From NCBI GenBank assembly GCA_001939145.1, contig LSRX01001382.1, positions 25,378-89,377 on the forward strand: 64,000 nucleotides of DNA, written 5' to 3'. A model generated the notes under the pieces. The model worked only from the letters and a program-made list of their open reading frames with translations. It made no database searches and was not told the origin of the DNA. Of this stretch, positions 45,850 through 58,779 are shown in pieces. The position numbers and the translations under genes were made by a program. Each line of letters opens with the position of its first letter. Position 1 is the first letter of the stretch. The DNA comes from Symbiodinium microadriaticum (lineage: Eukaryota; Sar; Dinophyceae; Suessiales; Symbiodiniaceae).

Positions 45850-48640
45850 GTGACATGAGTCCTGTCAGACCTCCGACCCCTGGGCCAAATTTCTGAAAGT
45901 AGCACAAGAAACCAGGAACTTCAAACAGAATGCCTGTTGAATCTAGAAGGCAGCGCCTGTCAATGTGCAACCTATTAACACTGCTACTCTGAACGATGGC
46001 GGCATGACCAGCCCAGCAGCCTATCCCCTAGCCTGGTCGAACGAAACTGCAAGACGACGACTCCCTTACGCATCGACGCAGATGAAAGATGGAGGGCCCT
46101 CGGGAGCATCACCACTTCCCTAGCGGCCCTAGCCCAGGATGCCGCAACACCCGGAAGGCTGCCTGCATAGAGGCAAGCAGTTCCCAGGCAGAGGCCCATC
46201 CACATGCTCAAAGGTTGGCGAAGCGTTCAACGGGGCTGGAGGAGTGGTTCCTTGTCGTTACGTGGTTCGGCTTTCGCTTTCAGCAGCTTGGCTCGATCCA
46301 ACATCTTCGGCATGCCGCAGCTGTCAGAATGATAAAGGCCCAAACCGGAAACAAATGAAGTTGGGCTCCGGGCATGACTCGCTCCTGCAGCCATGTGCAT
46401 CTGACACAGATTCTTCCACTGAGAACACGGGCGAACTATCCGCGACCCGAGACAGAAGACCCTGCAGACGTGTCAAAACACTCATATGCCAGCTCTGATC
46501 CTTCAGTGCGGCTGTAGCAGCAGAAGTATCGTCGCCGCCAAGGCTGTGAAACTGCCGAACCTCAATGCATGTGATCGGTCTGCACTGGCAATACATCATG
46601 AGCGCTGAGGCGCAGGCTATTGATCGCAGCAACAGCAGCTGCTCTTGACGGGCTTTGGGTGTGACCTTGGCAGCAAAGCTCGAGAATTTCCCACAGCTTT
46701 GCGGCAAAGATTCACAGGTGAGACGAAGGCGAGCGGTCTCTTGCTGTCGAAGCCAAGACGAAGGAATCGGTTCAGCTCCTCCACCGAAGTCGAGGTCCCG
46801 ATGACCTTGAGAAACATGGCAATGCTCATGTTAGCGGGAAAGGAGATCGGCAACTTCCGATTTGATCGTGCCTCCTCCAATGCCTGCACAGCACGGGCTG
46901 CCTAGCAGAGATGGCACGCAACACAACTTGCCAAGCGAAGCCAATGGTCCGAGGTCCGTGCGGTGTGCTTGTCTTCTAGGCGCTCTAGATTTTGTAGAAC
47001 CTCGGAACTTCATGCATCGGAGGAAAGCCAATCTGGCGACAGCAGTAAATGGCAGCTTGCGTCTAGGCAGAACCGCTAAGTGAAGAAACCAAGTGTTCTC
47101 GTTGCCGCTGTCGAAGCTTCTTCCTGGGATCCACCAAATGAAATAGTATGCAAACACTCGTCACGACTGCTGCCCATGCTTGTCTGACTTGCAAAACCCG
47201 CTTAACAACCCTACATAGATTCTAGTCACCGATGTCACTAGCACATAGCAGCCGCTTCATGAATATCAAAGAACCAGTCGTCACTCTGCACACCTCGGAA
47301 ATATGACCAGCTGTCCAACTTCGAGACAGACACGTGCTTGCAGCGGCGCTAGTGGAGAAACGAATCATTAGGCGATCTGGTAAGCATCGACCTGCAGGTG
47401 CCAATCTTGCTAAACGCCGATGACCTACATGCCACGGAGGCTATGTTTGCTGAGGCAGCTACACTTCTGCCGCAGTGCCTCCCGTCAGTGCGCCCTTCCT
47501 GGCACCTGGCAGAACTCCCAAAAGCGATCAGAAGGAACTCCGAGTCTTCCAACCAGCGCCTGGTTTGGGGGACTTCTGCCGCCGCTCTTGAAGAAACTGC
47601 CTGGCACCACGTGAATCTTTCGAATCTTCAACCGGGAGCGCAGTTCCATCGAACCGCTTCAAACTTGGTAGGCGAGCGCATGTTCTGCCTCAGGAATGTT
47701 GCGTTTAGTCTGTTGCTGGCTACGGAAGGCGAAACGTTTTCAGCTGCACAACAACTGTGTTCCGCACTTTGAATGGGTTCGGATGACCCTTTACTGTTGC
47801 ATCTCCTTTCAAACAGCCGTTCGACTGCATCCGGCTGTGCATGCTGGTTTTGAAGCCTGGGCCGTCTCAGCTTAGCATACTGACACTTACTCACATGCTC
47901 TACTGACTCTACTCGCCGGGAATCCTCCTCCAGGCTCGAAGCTCTTTGCCAGCCTTGGCGCCTTAGCGAGGGAGCTCCTACTCGCAGCATCCGGCCGTTG
48001 ATATCTGTACTTGTAACTGACTGCACTGACTGGCAGCTGCATGTTCGTAATGCATCATCCTATGGGGTCAACGTAGCTTTCTTCGATGGCACAGGACCCC
48101 GTCATGCAGCATGCTCTCTGCACGGAGGCAGATGTCGCTTGCTGGGAGTCTCCTCCAGAGCATCTCGTGTTCCCTTGTGGGGTGTCTTCAGTCCGGCTTC
48201 GGGTGGTACGAGTGGTGCCTTGAGTGTACTGACAGGTGTGCTTGCACAAGATGCCACCTGGTCCTCTGAGGCGGGAGCGCTGGTCGGCCGCAGTCCACCC
48301 CGACTGGCCGAGCGTCGGCGCATGCGCCAGGGACCCTTGGGCACAGGCTTGACGGAGAAAGATGCACATCTACAAGGAGAGGGACGTACAGCCGGCAGGA
48401 ACGGACAGCTGTTCTGTCCCCCGTGGTGAAAACACACGAGGCTCACTCTGTGAAGTAGGGAAAGTCTAGCAGGGTTTCTGGGCCGCTTGCAGTCTGAAGG
48501 GCATCAGACCCGGTGGCAGCAGAGGCTTGGCCAAGAGCCCAAATGCAGCAGGCGTACAACTTGGAGCGGATGCAGTGTACGCTTACAAAGGTGGACCGAA
48601 AAAAACTTCTGATATTCCTGCCTCCGCACAGAACCCTGAA
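45850..48640. other. Unassigned; coding-like minus frames at 46.4-46.9 kb
   Basis: Minus frames at about 46880-46720 (ISFPANMSIAMFLKVIG, VEELNRFLRLG) and 46700-46400 read like ordinary globular protein and could be adjacent exons. I recognise no family. The rest shows no supported gene. Confidence 0.3.
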
Positions 48641-48649
48641 CGATCAGAG

Positions 48650-51560
48650 CTCAGCACAGGAACACGCCGTCCAACTCGGTGCCTCGTACGGAATCGAGTG
48701 CCTCAGTGACATTGGCAGACATCTCGATTGCATCGGCCAGGCGCTTCACGAAAAGCGGGTCTGCCGAAGCCGGGTTGCTTCCTTCCAAGCAGCGATATCC
48801 TGCATGGAGTGCTGGGCCGAAACCTGACGAGTCATCCGACAAACACGAAAAAGCACCATGCCGTGCTTTTTTTCAGGACATCAGGAGGCTCTGCCGAGGG
48901 TCTTTTTGGAGTGCCTGAGGAGCACGCATCATACAGCCAGAAGAGTGGCAGCTTCTTTGGGCCCTGCAGCCGCAGAAGCGAGCAGAAGCCAGGCAACGGC
49001 AGCAAAAGGCGCAGCGCCTCGCGCCAGATGGCTGGGTGGTGCCCGTACTCGCGGACGATGTAGGCGAGATCATCCAGGAACCTCACATCACAGCGAAGCA
49101 TCTCCTGAGTCGCAGTGCAGACAGAGGCCATGGCGTTTGCGGGGATCGGCCCCCGTACGGCTCAATGTGGAAGGACCTGAGCTCATGGAAGCAACGGGAA
49201 GCGGAAGCAGAAAGCCAAGGCGCCCTGCACAAAAACGCCGGCTTGGACTGCAGCCTGCAACATGTCGAAGCGTTGAGGCCGACTCCCACAGATGCTTTGA
49301 GTCTTGCCACGTGCACATGAGGCAGAAGGCTCACAAAGCTTACGGAAACAGCCTCAAGCACCGATGGAATCAGTTCATCCGTATTGGCACCTGCATGCCA
49401 TGGACATTCTGGCTGGTGCGCACTAAGTTGCCAATCAGAGTCACCAAGCTTTTTCAAGAGCTTCTGCTCGTCAGGAAATACCGGCTTTAAGTGTGTCAGA
49501 GCAGACTCATCACTCACCAATTGGCGCCAATGGTGGTTCACGCAACTGTACGCTGTTCACCTCACTCATCGTTTAATACTACAGTAGCCACCACGGCTCG
49601 CACAATGCCAACAGTATGTCCCAAGATACCCGCATCTTCAGAGGAACGTCGACTTCTGAGACATAGGGGGTTCAACTTGGGGTTTTCTACCCATAGGCTC
49701 TTTAGTAGTTCCTTTTCGGGATACCTTCTAGGAGTCGGACTCTTCATACCAAATCTTGGCCTGAGTCAGCATCATCTCGCTTGCCGGCCCAGTCCTCCGC
49801 TGCACAGGGCCGAGAGAAGGGCATCTGACTCCCTCTGGCCAAAGGCCTTTCGCCCCCACCAGGAACACATTGCGGAGTCAACACCTGCCTGGAACAACAT
49901 CAGCAGTGCTTGCGCACAGGACAACAGGAGGTTCGTGCTCCCAAGCCGGCTCGCTGCCTTTGCCAGATCCTCAAACTGGCTCAGGAGGATGGACTCGTCG
50001 CTTGAGCTGGGGTAGAAGCCAGGTGTAGACACATGCACATCCCGGTCCCGCATGCGCGGGAGCATCAGTGGGCCTGTATGGGCCCCGTTCAGGATAGAAG
50101 GTGGCGTGGGGCCTTGCATGGCATGCCATGGCACATCTACCCATCATCTCAGTGCGTGCGGCTTATGTTGCAGGCATTGATCTAAAGCTGCGGGTCTCGG
50201 ACTCGTCTGGCGGGCTCCAGTTGAACTTGTCATATTTGGCATCTACCTGGGCACTACCACTACCACTTCAAGCTACCAGACGGGCAGTTTGCCGGCACCT
50301 CCTTGTCCCAATGAGGAAGCACCTGACCGGCATTGCTGTCCGGGGCAGCATGGCTCGGAATAAGTGCCTTGTGATCCCAGTGCAGCCACTTGCCATCCAC
50401 CTCATTCTCTTGTCATCGGACAATGCTGATGGCTGACCTGGACGCTCATGCCCCGACTGTAGTCTCAGGCTGAAACCTCCGGAGTACCATACCTGGCGAA
50501 GCTCGTGCTTTCAGCTGGCAAGCTGAGTTGTCGGAGGCCCGTGCCAGAGGTAGAAGGCTGCATGGACAGCAGGGACGCTCCCGTCGGCCCTCCGGACAGC
50601 CGGACACCATGAGAACCGGAACAGCAATGCATGCATCAGCAATTAACCAAGCTGGACCGTCCTCGTGCAGGTTGGCATCGAGGTCGCGCTGACCTCCCCG
50701 GTAAGTTCCACTTGACAGCTGACGCGCCCAGCTTTTCGTCTCGCTGATGAGGCTATGTTGCAGCATTGGGTGGAGTACTGTATTGACTGCCCAGAAGCAT
50801 GAAGCCTGATAATCAGCCTCCCTGCGCAAGATTGGTGATAGAGCCTCATCCGCAGCTTCTTCGGAGCGTGCTAGCCTAGAAGTGCAGAGCTTGGAAAGTG
50901 CAGCAAACATGAAATTCAAACTCGGGCCTTCCAACACTCTCCGCCTTTTTGCAGCTTTCTGCTGCTGGGGGCTCACTGCCCCGATGCAGCGAAAAGATGA
51001 ACGTCCGAAAGCTAGGGTGCAGATGGGTGCAGAACAGCCGAGATACTGCATGTGCTGCAGCGTGAAACAGAGACTCTGGCTGAAGAGAGCAGCTACTTGC
51101 TGAATTGCACTGTTTGGTAGTTGCTCAAGGCGCACAATTCATGATGTGCTATGCCATGCAAAATGCTTCCATAGAGAGAGGCGATTGCTTCTGGTTCTGC
51201 TGCTCCGCTGCTCGAGCTCTCAGCACTGTGCCGCATCTACCTTACGTGGCAGCTGACAGGACAAACGCTCCACGAACATGGACGTCTTTACCCATCTGCT
51301 GCGAAGTGGCTGCAGATGCCGCACTAGGTATGCTGCAGAGATGGCAAGGCCTGAAGCTCGTTAGGCAATGAGAAGCTTACGTTCTTTCTCGAGCAAAGTC
51401 TTAGCTTCGGACAGCTTGCCACGACGATAGCAGGCGTCACACCACAAGCTGCAAAAGGCCTGCAACAGAAGCCGGTGCAAAGTGCGAGCGCCTTGCTGCA
51501 AGTTCGTGCAGCTGAAGCTTGCACGACCCGTCGCAAAAACTTCAACCAAGCGGACAGAAG
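48650..51560 (-). CDS. Possible multi-exon gene, helical-repeat-like, family not recognised
   Basis: Several minus-strand segments look coding and helical: about 51525-51361 (ARTLHRLLLQAFCSLWCDACY ending RKLLIA and a stop), about 50990-50700 (KRRRVLEGPSLNFMFAALSKL, EEAADEALSPILRREADYQA), about 50040-49780 (SQFEDLAKAASRLGS, LLLSCAQALLMLFQAG), about 49480-49350 (FPDEQKLLKKLGDSDWQLS), about 49105-48930 (VRFLDDLAYIVREYG, WREALRLLLPLPGFCSLLRL) and 48800-48660. The leucine-rich helical pattern resembles ARM/HEAT or TPR-like repeats. The stop at 51361 shows that at least two genes or a skipped exon would be needed. Borders were not resolved, so this is a pointer, not a gene model. Confidence 0.28.
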
Positions 51561-52170
51561 CACTTCAGCAAAGCTGCGAGAAGACCGGCGTCATGAAGCA
51601 AGACAGAACACTGAAAACACAGTCGAAGGCAAGATTTCAGGTAGTATCATCCGCTAGGCCGCCTTTCATGTCTGCGCAGTGCCGACAACAGCACCGCTAG
51701 CTTTGCTGGATTCAGAAGCTCCCTCGCGTCCTGGCAGGCGAAAAGCCGCAGTTTGGGAGGTTGCCTCTGCCCTAGACAAACAGCCCCATGTGCAAGTCTT
51801 CCCTGATGCGCAACACACGATAATTCTAGTCGAACCAGAAGCCACAGCCCATCACTGGTCCAGGGGTTTCAGGGCCTTGGGATGGGAAGCAGCAAAAGCA
51901 GCTCCGGCAATCAGCAGTTTTGACAAGAGCTGTCGCTTGTTGGCATCCTCGGATGGCGGCAAGGGATGCTCTTCCCTCGAAACAAACAGCCGCCAAACCC
52001 AGCCCAATTTCAACTCTCCTCTAGTCAATCACCCGCAATTTTCAGACCAGCTCTGACTGTGACCCAGAGCCTCAACACACCGCTCGTCACTCCATGCGGC
52101 AAAAATTGCAGTAGCAAGACTATGTTTGGGGCCACTGTCGTGCGAGCGGGATGTCATGTCAAAAGCAACC

Positions 52171-52190
52171 GATGCACACACACACACACC
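52171..52190. repeat. (CA)n microsatellite
   Basis: About eight ACAC units in a stretch without a recognised gene. Confidence 0.7.
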
Positions 52191-52672
52191 TTTTGCAGCA
52201 TTGGCTCATCCAACAGCGAGAAATACAGAGCCCCGAAGCAACCAGTCCTAGGTCCACAATCGCGGTCAAAATCATCACAAGGCATCTCGCACCTGTCGCT
52301 TTTTGCTGACATGTGTCTTCATCAGGAGAGTAAACTCGCGGGGAAGTTGCACCTCAGACCACGGCCAGACTCTGCCGTGCAAGTGATCTCTGTCAAGACT
52401 TCCGAAGGTGTAGGCAGGTCGCCCCATGTCGGCACAGCACCCGCTGTAGGCGCAAGAGCTCTATATGCAACTCCGGCGACATCGGGTCAGCACCTCCTTT
52501 CAGCCAAGCTCAGGGTGGCCATTCTACTGAATCATACCCAGAAGCTGCATGCGGACCGTCCTCTGAAGGGATTAAGGAGCTGAAGCTGCTGCAGCACAGG
52601 CTTCATGTCCTGTGCCACAGACACGAACAACAGAAATGATGGCAACTGGTGGAGATCATGTGCGAGCATGAA

Positions 52673-55600
52673 CTACGGCACCATACCCGACTCTTTCCGA
52701 GCCACGTTACAGAGTGCGAGCATGCTCATCAACTCTGAGTCGAGTTCTACAGGCGCACGGATGCCAAGGGATAACTTGAAAGCTTGCACCAAGAGGGCAG
52801 CGCGGCTAGGAGTGGCAGAATGACGACTGTCAGCGGCACCCTTCTGCTGCCAAGCTTCTGCAGCGAGAGCATCGACGTCCAAGTCCTGATCTGGTGAAGA
52901 GAAAACAAGCACCACAGGTCATGTGAGTGAAGCAGACTGCACAGGCCATGAATACCACGAGCCTCCTCACGGCCAAGTTCTGGAATTCGTTGCAGGGCAT
53001 GTGCAAAGCCCTGCAAAGCATTTCACAACACATCGAACCGACAAGCTCGCCGAAGCTTTCAGCACCGACCTCGCAGAACTGTCGCACATCTGGCCTGATG
53101 CAGGAGCTCGAAGGGGCAAAATACAAAGCACGCGTTTCAGCGCTGGAGGCCTTCCTCCAGCAAATGCCTCAGAGTGAATAATGCCCGTGGGCTTCTCACG
53201 GTCTGTGCATCCCAATTGCATGGCCAAGTTGCCGAGGCTTGCATCAGCAAAGTGCCTCGCAGTGGTGCTGGGAGACGGCCACAGCAGCCGAAGTCGATGA
53301 AGGCCTTGGGGGGAACCGCGGGAGGCCGACAAGCCGAAGCCGCCAGTTTTTGAGAAGCCGACCACCTGGCATTCTCCAGCCGGTCCTGCAGAGAGGCTCG
53401 GGCCAGGCTCCTGGTTGCGGCTCTTTGGCAAGGCCTCTCACCGCAATCATGTTGCCGGTATGCAGGTCTGCCTTAGAGCTCCGACAGACTTCCCATAGGC
53501 CCAAGTGAGCAACAAGGCATCAACGGCAGCACAGCAATTCAAGAAGAAAAGCCGGAGCCGCATTTTAGACTTGAGCAGAGAACTAGCAAAGCCTGGGCCC
53601 GCAAGAACTTTACGAATTGCACAGCGGACCCTGGCACCACGACAAAACCAGCGACCACGACAGCCGTCAGCAGGTGGCTTTGGTCCAAGATGTAAGGCCG
53701 CTGCATGGAAGAGAGCTGAGCCGTCGAGGACCGACACAGCCGCCACGCTCAGTGCAGACGTTAAAGCAGTTTGCCAGTCGTCGGGAGCCTTGCTGCAGTG
53801 CAAACCCGAGTTCTTGTAATTGCATCTGCAGACCCGAATTTCAGTAAGTCCGCTGCACTGCTTGGCTGTGAACCTCCACTAGCGCAGAGCTCGGAGAACG
53901 GCAGCCCATCAATGCGCTCCATGGTCAGGATACGAGGCTTAGCTTTCAAAGGTGATGGCATGGTCTGTGGACATGCAGCTGTAACCATGTTCTGCATATT
54001 GCACATGGTGACATGGAGTCCTTCACCGCAGTTTGAATCCATCCGTATTCCAGTCAAGCGACAGAGGAAGCATCCTCGTAGGTCTTCGGCACGCGAACAG
54101 CACTGGCAAGGCGAGCTCTGCGAAGCGTGGCCTTCCATGAGACGGCGCCAGTTCGAATAGACACAGTAATTGCCAGTACATTCTTCCTTTTGCTGCAACT
54201 TTGCTCCTCTGCCACTCTGCCGGACCGCTAAGCTAAAGCGATCCTCGTATCACCATGTGCACTGCCCATGATACAGTGTCCTTGCCAACCTGGACAAGCA
54301 CTCTCGGCATGACTAGGCCGACCCCGAGCCCTCAAAATTCCTTAGGCCCACATGGCACGTATGTCGGAGCAGGCATGGTTTACTTAAAGCAATCATGTGG
54401 GGTTTGGACTGGCAGTTTGCCTCCCCCCGCCCCTGGATTGCTTGGCAGCGGGTGTTTATGGGTGCTGCTTAGTAGAACCCGCGTTTTTTTCTGCTAGCGC
54501 TTTAACTTTAGTTGATGCCTCGTTCCAGGGATCCAAGCTTCGCAAGTTTGTCTTGAGCCCTGGAGATACCGCTCTCGGCTCTCGCAGGTACCAGGTTAGG
54601 CTCCTCGCGCGCCTTTGGGGACGGTCTGATTTCTGCGCAGCGCATACGGACACCTGTGGGTTTCCAGAGTCCGTTTGAGCTTGTTTGCAAGTAGCGGGTC
54701 AGGATGTATGTGTGTGTGGCTTTCTCTGCCTTTCTGTTAGCCCTGAAGTGTTATTTGGCTAGGAGCCCCGAAAGATTCTAGCGCACGCATGTGCCCCCTT
54801 GCTCGCGAGATGTCCATGTCCTGTGGCTCCCGTTGCATACGCTTCTTGATGTTGTGAGCTGTCGCCGGGCGCGTGTGGTTCAGTGACCAACAGCAGCTTC
54901 AACTTCATGCCACGTCCCTGCCGTGGCCTTTACCCTGCAGGCTTCCCTACCATTCACGTTGACCCGTCCCTCCCTTTGCACTGGGTGCGTCGTCCCTGTT
55001 CGCGCCAGGTCCAGCCACAAACGGCTTCAGCCAATGATCCTGTGCGGAAGCCGTAAAACGGGGCAGTACTGCTGGTGAGAGTACAGGTTGAGGGCAGCTT
55101 CATTGAGGACCTCCCCCATCCAGCCACACGCTCATCGGTGCTGCCCTGGTCTTTCTGCTGGAGCTTCCCTCGAACAGCTCCCTTTCAGAATGTGACGAAA
55201 CCTCCCTCTCTCTGCCCTCTCTCTGCCGTATCTCGCGATGCTTACAAGACCGTCGAGGTGCTGATGTTTCCAGCCAGCGGCCAAAGTCCTGCAGCGCGGG
55301 CCGAACAGCAAAGCGGGAAAACTCCGCGCTCCGGGCCTCGATGTTCTGGCGCTCCATGGCAAGATCGCACTCTGCCATGACAGCTCTTCGCAGCTCCTCG
55401 AAGATTTGAAGCTGAATGCTCCAAACTGCTCCGAGCTCACTTCGCGATAAGGCTGGTCCTCTACGCATCCTTCGAGCGAGGCACTTACCAGCTGAAGGAC
55501 GACCTCCTGAGCACAAGGTTTTTTTGGGTCTGCCAGAGATGTCTAGCCGGGAGCAGGGTCCTCCCCGAGGATGAGGTCTGCAAGGCGCGCAGCCAACTGT

Positions 55601-56159
55601 ACACATTCGAAGTCAACGGCCAGTCGCTCCCGCACACGGGGGCGAACGACTTTCACTACCTCAACATCTCGTAGCATTTCGGGGATTTCGGGGTGATAGA
55701 ACTGGCCATGCCGGCAGACGCAGAAGTTTGCATGGATCAACTCCATGGCTGTTTCCTGGGCTCCAGACACACCTCTCTCCGCCACGGAGTCTGGCAGCGT
55801 GCACCTGAGCAGAAAGTGTGCTGAAAAGCATGCTTGATCAATGGCGACAAGAGGCTGCAGCTGCACACTGGCCTGCGCAATGGATGCTGCAGCCATGGGT
55901 TCCGCTTCGAAGTCCTCACAGGATGTGCATGATTCCACCACTGCAGCGATGCGAGGGGAAACCAACCTACGGGGGCACACACGCGACAGGCGGAATGCAG
56001 TCCTCAAAGAGATCGCTAATCTTCAGACCAAGGTCCTCCGCGTTTACTGCAACGCCAAAGAAGGCAGCTGCAAGGCAACAAGGCATAACAAGGCTTCAGG
56101 TTGCCGTCCTCCTTCAGAATCTGCTCAATATCTTTTAGCGGAGCCGGAGGCGTCACGGC
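52673..56159 (-). CDS. ABC1/ADCK/UbiB atypical kinase, multi-exon, 5' incomplete
   Basis: Atypical protein kinase-like ATPase of the ABC1 (UbiB, COQ8) family, which in mitochondria and plastids supports quinone and lipid metabolism. Exons: 56159-56109 (VTPPAPLKDIEQILKE); 56035-56003 (DLGLKISDLFE); 55914-55873 (DFEAEPMAAASIAQ, the Ala-rich loop); 55804-55775 (VHAARLRGGE, 30 nt); 55659-55561 (VVKVVRPRVRERL, the beta-3 Lys); about 55440-55270 (ELRRAVMAECDLAMERQN, the ExD motif and Asn); 53937-53874 (ILTMERIDGLPFSEL); 53471-53442 (ADLHTGNMIA, 30 nt); 53304 to about 53250 (AFIDFGCCGRL, the DFG motif); about 53085-52960; and 52890-52673 (ending SGMVP, TAG). The order and spacing match the family. 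The 56108, 56002 and 55872 introns start GA, GA and GC. The upstream KxGQ exon and start codon were not found. Organelle targeting cannot be judged. Confidence 0.88.
54200..55260. other. ABC1 kinase intron(s)
   Basis: About 1.1 kb between the MAECDLAMERQN exon and the ILTMERIDG exon. No family motif was seen in it, though a small exon for the region after ERQN is expected. Confidence 0.5.
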
Positions 56160-58480
56160 CTAAGGCTGCATAACAGAAAGCTCTGAACACGGAGATCTTG
56201 GAAGCGCCGAGGACCATGCCTGAGCTAGGCTGCCTCAGCTTTGCCAGGATCCCAAAGACCAAAGTGACGGTGCCACCATCGACGAGAGAGACACATTTAT
56301 CTTGTGATGCCTGTCATCCCGATGTTGGTAGGTAACATGCCTTGTCTGTTGCTTGAAACATCGTGTATACTCCTTACGCGTCGTTTCTTTGAAGGGAAGC
56401 CTCCTCTGTGCGTGCTATGACTCACTTGCAGCCGCGGAACCACGGCATGCGCGCACCAAAGGCTCCGGGAAGAGGGCCGGGCTGTGCGCCACCACCTCTG
56501 GACGTTCAGGCTAGAAGCCACCCATCTTCTACCACATCCCCACGCCAGGCATCCTCGCATGCCAGTCATCTCTCTTGCCAGCTCCAGCCCCAGTCACGGA
56601 CTGTACCGAGCTCTTTGCAAGCCGATGCAAACACTGTATTTGACAGCGAGCTCGGCCGTGGGGCCCTAGGCACTTTTCAGGTTTCGAAGATGCTCGAGAC
56701 CCGGACCTGCGCCATCTTCACGAAGCCACCTGACCAGGACATGTCACAGTGCGAATGCGAAAAGCGCTACTTGGAAGACTTGGCACATAGCAAACATCGA
56801 TTCCGGAAGTTGCATGTCAGAAGTGTTCAGCACTCCAAGGTATAGCACAAACACAACCTGATGTTAACCACCCACTGTGCCGGCCTCCCATCAGGTCAAG
56901 CGCTTTGTGAGTAGCACAGGCTGCTGCTTTTTTGGGGTCTTGCACGACTTCGTGTATGCCTCACATGAAGAAGCGTAGGTTCCGCTTGCGCGCCAAACAA
57001 CCAAACTGATCAGCTAGTACCATGCACATGTATTGCCAGCGTCATATTATCAGGCTCCAATAAATGCTCTTCAGTGCAGGCATGTGGCGGACACTTAGCA
57101 AAGCCCGTGAAAGATCGGCTGTTCGCCCGAGCAGCACAGGCCTTGCCATGCGATCATTGATGCGTGACGCTACGCAAAGCTTCAATCAACTCTCCAAATC
57201 CAAATCTTGATGTAACTCTCGCTTTCTAGGAAAAATTTTACAACCGCTCGTCGCCGAGTCCGAGAGACGGCAGATCTGCAACAGCGAACTTGGCAGCATC
57301 TGCCACGAGCCTTGTTGGCAAATCGGCGAAGGCAGGAGCACAAGATCTGCAGAGTAGATTCGCCACCTTTGCGTCTCAACTCAGCCAAGAGGCCAGGCCG
57401 CATCCTCGAGAAGAGCAAGCATTCTTGATGTCAAGCCCCGCAGCACCCTCACAGATTGCCTTTCCGACAAGGCGGCCAGGTACGCCCGAGGCCCAACCGA
57501 AAATCCTGCAGACCAAGGTCGAGGACCAGAACACCCGTGCGAATCACCGGATCCGGCCTTCGCGCCGCCTCAGCGCCGTCGTGCAATGCATCGCAAGCGT
57601 CCCGGAAACGACTCGGAGAGGCCTCGGGCAGGCGAAGTCTCTCAAATCTCAGTGTCTGTGCCGCACAGTGCCATATGCAGAGCATTCCAAGACAGCGACT
57701 GGATCCGTCGGCCTGGGACTCACGCAGTGCCCGAGTGCAAACTGCTCTGGCTTATCAATACTCAAACGCACATCTGAGTCATCGACACTACCGCCGCCAT
57801 GGCGTGAGATCACAGGACCCAGACTATGATAGATAAATGCGGTGTTCGTTTGGGTATGATGCCAACAATGGCTCTCTGACCACACGATGACTCCGGCTGG
57901 TTAGACATGATGCTGAGATGCGCGGATGCTCTACAACAGTATGGTGCTTTCATGGGTCGATCATGCGCATTCATGAGGTCGACTGTAAATACCAACTTAA
58001 ACTCTGGCACATCGGCGAAATGGAAGTCGAGCACTATCACTAAGTTCTGCAAGTTTCCTGAGGGCCGGTGCAGACACGCCGCACACCTCGGTTCAGGGAT
58101 CAGTCTTACAAATTTCGCACCCAAGGCCTGTCACAACCCAAGCCCTCCCCCCTGCTGTCGCATCAATCGCAACTCTCCGGGTTAGAGTTTGTTCTAAGGG
58201 GTCCTACAAAGCGAAGGTTACCACAAGGATCACAAGGTCGGTTTTACGACCCTGCATGAAGGGAAGCCGGCGTGCCCCAAAGCTCTAACTTCACTGCTGT
58301 CTAGTATAGGTGCCTGAACTGAACAAGTGGAATACGGCTTGGGGTATACCATCGTATGGAATAATAATGTGTGAGAAATTATTCAGGCCCCGATATTCTC
58401 GCCAAACTCTGTGGATTCTACACTCTAAGCCCCGAAGACGCAGTTGCGGAGTTCCGCGGCCCAAAACAGCTCAACGGTTC
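56160..58480. other. Unassigned; should contain 5' exons of the ABC1 kinase
   Basis: A plus frame at 56408-56845 has a glycine-loop-like motif (ELGRGALGTFQVSKM), and a plus frame at 57290-57829 is 179 codons long. Neither shows further domain motifs, and both oppose the supported genes. The KxGQ exon of the kinase was not found here. Confidence 0.3.
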
Positions 58481-58489
58481 ATGCGTATT

Positions 58490-58586
58490 CGCATTGTATG
58501 TGTATGTGTGTATATATGTATATACACATCTAATGTATGTTGTTTACATCTAGGTTTTTTACTTGTATGCACATTTATATATACAT

Positions 58587-58621
<35 letters not shown>
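58490..58621. repeat. TG/TA tract and (GATA)n microsatellite
   Basis: ATGTGTATGTGTGTATATATG words at 58495-58580 lead into about nine GATA units at 58586-58621. Confidence 0.9.
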
Positions 58622-58779
58622 TCGACTGATTAAATGCACGAAACGAAGTATTTCGAAAAAAGCAAAAACTCTATGTGTGTGTTGTGACCATACATTCCTG
58701 ACGAGCAAGGTTTATGGTTGCCTACTCAGCTGCCGAGAGGACACGAGGCACTAAGCCAGAAACCCTCTAGAAACTACCC

